Assembly: GCA_029204225.1 (NCBI GenBank)
Contig: CM055095.1
Location: 56,986,844-57,043,897, forward strand
Source: Diphasiastrum complanatum
Lineage: Eukaryota; Streptophyta; Lycopodiopsida; Lycopodiales; Lycopodiaceae
Length of the DNA stretch: 57,054 bases
Direction: 5' to 3'
The notes beneath the pieces are model-generated. The model had not been told where the DNA came from and made no database searches. It was given only the letters and a program-made list of their open reading frames with translations. A program made the translations under genes and the position numbers. This document shows, in pieces, positions 52,340 to 57,054 of this stretch (position 1 is its first letter; every line of letters begins with the position of its first letter).

Positions 52340-52675
52340 ATATAATTTGTGAGAGACATAGTATTTTTTCATGTCGACGTGTTGTGTGGGTTTGTCACAA
52401 CAACACTCTTACAAAAGGATCATTGATAATATAGTAGCTTGAATGCACATGTTGGATTATCTCGAATGTTTTGATGTATGATTGTTGTCTGTTCATAATC
52501 AGTTGTTCATTCATTATTTCGCATAATGCTTCATCTTGTTGAATGCTTAAATAATTAAACATAGGTCAATAGTGTCTGTCTACACTATGGAGGATTGTAG
52601 ATCTGATATAGCAGGTAGCAGCAGCCCTCAAACAGAATCGAATTCCATCCGGGTCATTCTATCCTTTCTCAACAG
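52340..52675 (+). repeat. Probable 5' LTR end of a Copia element
   Basis: The sequence ends CTTTCTCAACA, one base before the primer site, as LTRs end in CA. The left border is not defined, and no second copy was found. Confidence 0.5.
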
Positions 52676-52687
52676 TGGTATCAGAGC
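52676..52687 (+). other. Primer binding site, initiator-Met tRNA
   Basis: TGGTATCAGAGC, 142 bp before the gag ATG. Confidence 0.92.
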
Positions 52688-52817
52688 TGGTAAAGGCTCA
52701 ATCAGAGCCTCTTGTTCCTATCAGAGAGCTAAAATAGCTTAAGAGCTGTAAGATCCAGGAGATCGAACATTCAGAACAAGAAACCAGAAAACAAGCTAAA
52801 GAACACAGTTCACAACA

Positions 52818-53900
52818 ATGGCATCTATAAGCAGCATACATTCGAAGATCTGCACAATCCTCGACTTAGCTGGGTCTAACTTCCTAGCCTGGAAGGTGAG
52901 ACCTCTGTCATCTTAAAGGGAGAAGGGCTATGGCCCTAGGTAGATGGCACCGATGAGATGCCTACAACTATAGGCAAAGAGCTACGAGAATGGAGAGAAA
53001 AGAACGACAAGGCAATAGCCATGTTGTCTCCATTTATCGAGGATAGCCTAACGCTTGACCTTGCACCAATCTCTAACACAAAAGAGATGTAGAATGCATT
53101 ACTTACCAGGTTCCAAATGAAATCACGTAGTCAAATAATGTTTCTTGAAGACCAGCTAACGAACCTACGATAAGACAACAAAGACCTCACATCCCTTACA
53201 AAAAAGATGAAGGATCTGTTCCTTTCGTTACACAATGCCAGAATAGACAATGTAGTATCAATTGAAAAGCACCTCACCTACTTGCTACGTGCTTTACCAA
53301 GATCTTTTCAGACGACCCGAATGTTGCTAGCAAAAGATCCAGAGGTGACTCTCAAAAGAGTAGTGATCGAGATTCGAGAAGAAGTCGAAGCTCGTGAGCA
53401 CCTTGATCACAAGGACATCTCTAATAAGGCTCCCTAAAACAATAAAAACAAACTGAAGAAGCAGTTCAAGCCTAAGAGGGAGTTAGATTGAAAGCAGATT
53501 CGAGACCAGTAGACAGAAGAAGCCACCAAAGGAAAATGGAAGAGCAAAGGAAAGCCGAGACAACAAGACAATGAAAAGAAAACGTGTGTGAGATGCGAAC
53601 GTGAATTCGTGTTGGCTGAACCCGAAGACCAAATGCATTCATTGCCACAAGAAAGGTCATGCAACCATAGACTGCTACCAAAATCTGAGGAAAAAATAGC
53701 CTCAAGGCAACCGGGAGAACAACAACAGTTCATCTTACGTCGAAGAGCCCGAAAGCTTGAAGATGGGCAAAGAAATGTCGAACAATGGTAATTCGATAGC
53801 CTATTTATGTACAAATGTGTGTGAAGGTTTGACATCTGACACACAAGAGGTCATCCTTGATTTAGGAGCAATCTCTCACTTTGTTACATCGAGATGAATG
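52818..53900 (+). pseudogene. Copia gag and protease relic
   Basis: MASISSIHSKICTIL opens a UBN2-type Copia gag: 'FLAWKVRPLSS', WREKNDKAIAMLSPFI, FLEDQLTNLR and LTYLLRALPRSFQTT. Then come a basic linker and a zinc knuckle CIHCHKKGHATIDC (53635-53676, out of the main frame). The protease site reads VILDLGAISHFVTS (53850-53892), where DSGAS has become DLGAI. Several stops and frameshifts occur. The element is truncated after the pre-integrase domain. Confidence 0.88.
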
Positions 53901-53944
53901 ATATTTGACTTCCGAAGTATAGATCCATCTAGATACATGGTTTT

Positions 53945-54298
53945 TTGGAGACGGATCAGACATCAAGTGAACTCAACACAAACGACAAAGATCGACGATT
54001 AGACGATGTTCTATTCGTGCCCACACTACAACAAGACTTGCTCTCAATTGCAAGAATAGTAGACGCTAGGATGCGTGTGACGTTTTCAAATGAAACATGC
54101 AATGTCATTGATGCCAGCACCCGCAAACTTGTTACACAAGGAAGACAAAAGGGCAACCTGTATTATCTGAAGGTATGCCTACCAGCAGATCAAACACACC
54201 AAGCTCATGAATCGACAAATGTTCTATGGCACAGAAGACTATGCCACATGAACCCGATGGCATTGTATCAGGCGAAAAAATCATTTACATTATACTAA
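53945..54298 (+). pseudogene. Copia pre-integrase domain
   Basis: RLDDVLFVPTLQQDLLSI, RKLVTQGRQKGNLYYL and LWHRRLCHMNPMAL form the gag-pre-integrase block with the first His of the integrase zinc site. The Cys pair and integrase core are missing: the element breaks off at about 54280. Confidence 0.85.
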
Positions 54299-54299
54299 G

Positions 54300-55640
54300 T
54301 CGATGTCATTTCAAATATATATACATAATTGGACCAATGCCATTTCAACATATATGTGCGAGAAGGCCTACAATAGATGTTGAGCATAAGGCTCCACCAC
54401 CCAATCGAGTGCAAAGCCCAAAACTTTGGTTGAAGCCTTCCACATCCTCGTAAACATCTTGGTGCAAGAGCTTAAATTGGAATATGGAAGCCCAAACCAA
54501 AGCTCTTACACATTGTGCTAACTTTTAGGAGACTCAAAAAAAAAAAAATCTTCAAATACTATAAATATGAGAACTTTGCTAGCTACTCTTGTCGTAGTAA
54601 TGTATCTTCTATATTTTGTTTCTTCATGTTTGTACAAAATGTCATACGAGTTCTTAATCTTTTAGACAATTATACACACATCAATAAGTATGAAGATAAG
54701 TGTTTGCATATATGATTATATGTGGATATTGGTATCTAAATGTCATTTCACTTTGGATAGTGTTAAAGATTTAAAAAAGTGTGATGAGTGAGTCAAAATG
54801 GCTATTTAAAATCACCTTTCTATCACACAATTTTATATATTGCCAATGAATATTGAATAGGCCTAAAGTTGATGCAACTTTTTCAACTAAAAAACTTCTT
54901 ATTGTACGTCAATGGATACAATCATGTTTTAAAACTACATCAACACAATGTTACAAGCTATACTACATTAACATACATAATACTTCAAGCAAGGTTTAAT
55001 TTAAAGTGATTAACATAAGTACAAACTACAATTATGAAAAAATTGAGAGACCTAATTCTCCTCGAATTTTCCTTTGTTGCTAATGGCACAACCTTTATAG
55101 CCATATGCAACACATTGAGTCAATCGTCCATGACATGACATCAATGTAATTTGCATCATTTGTATGTCCCTCATAATCTACAATGTATTAGATTTTTTAC
55201 AGCGAGATTCATCACATGAAATTTTCATTATATATAAACGTACTACTTTGGTAACACAACCTCCAAAATTAACGAATCACATATAAACATCATTTTGTGA
55301 AAATATATGTGAGAATCCTATAGGTAAACACAATCATTTCAAACTTTTTAAGCTTGTTCTTGTATTCACTATTTCACATCATTCTTATCCTAGTTATGTT
55401 TTATTAGATAATTCTATAGAGCCAAAACTTGATTGATTACCATTAATTCAATTAGAGACTATCTTGTGATATACTAAATGAAATTATCTTGATTACGAGG
55501 TGAAAAAATTGTGATGTTGCCATGATTCACACACATGAGCCTTTAAGCCCAAGACCTCTTCCATATTTGAGCCTAATCCCATGTCATAAGTACATATGTC
55601 CCATATCATACAACTTAGAATGCCATTAAATGCATAGCTA
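54300..55640. other. AT-rich, no gene recognised
   Basis: A near-duplicate 'GATGTCATTTCAAATATATA' / 'AATGCCATTTCAACATATAT' occurs at 54301 and 54336. Nothing else was recognised. Confidence 0.5.
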
Positions 55641-55647
55641 GATATGC

Positions 55648-56043
55648 TCAATACTTGCATTGAAACTCAAAATCCTCTTGAAAGTGCTTCTCCAAGAAAG
55701 GATTGGCGTGCTTACATAGCCTCACATAATTGACATTGAGGGCCCTCACCTTTAGAGGTAAGTGAACTAATGTCATGTCCTTGTTAGCATGGGTAATCAT
55801 TTAGACTAAGAGACATACCACATCATATATGGCAAAATTGATGCCAACATGGGATAGGTTTGCTTGCCATAAGATGTCCTCAACATGTTTACTTACTGCT
55901 AGGTAATTCAAATTTGGGCCCATTGTGCTTACCTCTATCAGGTGGCCTTGTGTGAAAACCTCATGCTCATAATAATTTAGAGAGGTTAAGTTTATGGGGT
56001 TAAGTCCATTATTTGAAACTTTCCTCCTTGTGTGTGAAACCAT
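55648..56043 (-). pseudogene. Unrecognised degenerate coding fragment
   Basis: A minus-strand frame of 132 codons with a single internal TAA (55803-55801). It starts MVSHTRRKVSNNGLNP and has well-mixed composition: YYEHEVFTQGHLIEVSTM, KHVEDILWQANLSHVG, THANKDMTLVHLPLKVR and CKHANPFLEKHFQEDF. The family is not recognised. LIE|GTAAGC inside it looks like a splice donor, so an exon is possible. Confidence 0.4.
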
Positions 56044-56049
56044 GATCTA

Positions 56050-57054
56050 ATCTCAAATCTACAAAAGAGTATATTTTTTAGTTCACATGATCCTTTAGGG
56101 ATATCACTTTTCTAAAAACCAAGATGCTTGACATCACATGTGACAAGGCATGTTCAACATTTAGAATGCATTGTGTGATAATAAATACCCAAGAATGGCA
56201 AAGGCTATATATAGAGAAATGACATTGGGAAAACACATATATAATTGTTTTGCTTTTATGCTTATTTTTAGTGGAGATATGGTTGCGAAACATATGAAAG
56301 TAGAAAAATATTAGAATTTTAGCTTTTATGATGCTTTGCTAAAAGCTAAGGTGTCAGTCTTGGGTGAGTTTGAGCATTATAGTGAGTCTTTTCTATTTTT
56401 CAATTCTTCTAACATGCAATGTTTTTTTTTAGTCCCTTAGTGATTTGAATACCATGCTTATGACAAAGCTTCTCATTAATATCAATCACCTTATTATCAA
56501 TGAATTTCATATATCTCAAGTATGGCTAGATTCACCTTCATGTAGTAAGAATGTAAAGGTATTCTACTTTTAGATTAGTGTCAAGCTTGTGAGGCAAGAT
56601 TTTTTTTTCTTCAACAATCGTCGATTCAAATAATATCATTCTTTTTCGACAATGATATTTCATCCAAATATCATAATCAAGTAAAATATCCACACTTCAC
56701 ATCAGTTGCTCAGCCCACGCCACAAAGCTCCAAACATCTACTCACACAATAACTAAGAGCCTATGCCTACATGGGCTCAGTTCCAACTTGACTACTATGA
56801 AGGACTTGAAGCATAATCAATCAGACAAAGTGATTGACACCATATGTAGATGAAGTAAAACAAAGTTGCATGGGAATAAGTATATCTTTGCAAGTAAATT
56901 TACATAAATCTTTTTCTTGAATAAATTTGCACATTAATTAGTGGCTTGCAACGAAATTATGAAAATAGGTATTTTTTTGCTTGTAATGGTCATTCAAATA
57001 ATGTAGTTGACTATCAAGGCATTTTTTTTGCATCTAGCATGCAAAAAAGTGTTT
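56050..57054. other. AT-rich, no gene recognised
   Basis: Poly-T and poly-A runs and a TCAACAATCGTCG / CGACAATGATATT block near 56610-56660. No motif on either strand. Confidence 0.5.

Overview
This is a nuclear window from a land plant with a large, repeat-rich genome. The evidence is a split protein-coding gene with two introns of about 10 kb, LTR retrotransposons primed by initiator-Met tRNA (binding site TGGTATCAGAGC), several degraded LINEs and many long GA/CT microsatellites. A fern or gymnosperm would fit; I infer this from the style of the sequence, not from a diagnostic marker. I see no rRNA, tRNA, CRISPR array or operon.

One host gene is clear: a Der/EngA-type double GTPase on the minus strand, in nine exons from 34494 down to 4897. 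The inferred exons total 1848 nt (615 codons plus stop). All reading phases match, and both GTPase domains and a KH-like C-terminus are present. The family acts in large ribosomal subunit assembly; plant members are usually organellar, and the short N-terminal exon could encode a transit peptide. Exon 1 and the exon 4/5 junction are the least certain parts.

The introns are full of mobile DNA. Intron 2 (33728-23633) holds at least three same-family LINE pieces on the minus strand and an LTR-retrotransposon fragment. Intron 4 (22907-12620) holds a young Ty3/Gypsy chromovirus derivative (15264-19544, perfect GTTTC target duplication) and plus-strand LINE pieces, one carrying ORF1 without ORF2. 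Intron 5 holds a decayed chromovirus, and intron 7 a Copia gag-protease-integrase fragment. Four LINE 3' ends share a small hairpin whose stem shows compensatory changes, followed by TAA or pyrimidine microsatellites.

Upstream of the gene (35-38 kb) lies another LINE relic on the plus strand. Next, at 38.3-47.3 kb, is a Gypsy-like relic with gag, no visible reverse transcriptase, and a downstream coiled-coil ORF. A 4051-bp non-autonomous LTR element (40751-44801, target duplication CAATG) is nested in it and carries an unrecognised Cys-rich coding fragment. Two Copia relics occupy 51.2-54.3 kb and another 0.84-2.0 kb. The remaining parts (2.0-3.5, 8.3-9.5, 47.5-51.2 and 54.3-57 kb) are AT-rich and mostly unrecognised.

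The nearest thing to an undescribed system is the set of reduced, non-autonomous retroelements: an RT-less chromovirus with non-canonical LTR ends, an ORF1-only LINE, a cargo-carrying LTR element, and a LINE family with a covarying 3' hairpin.
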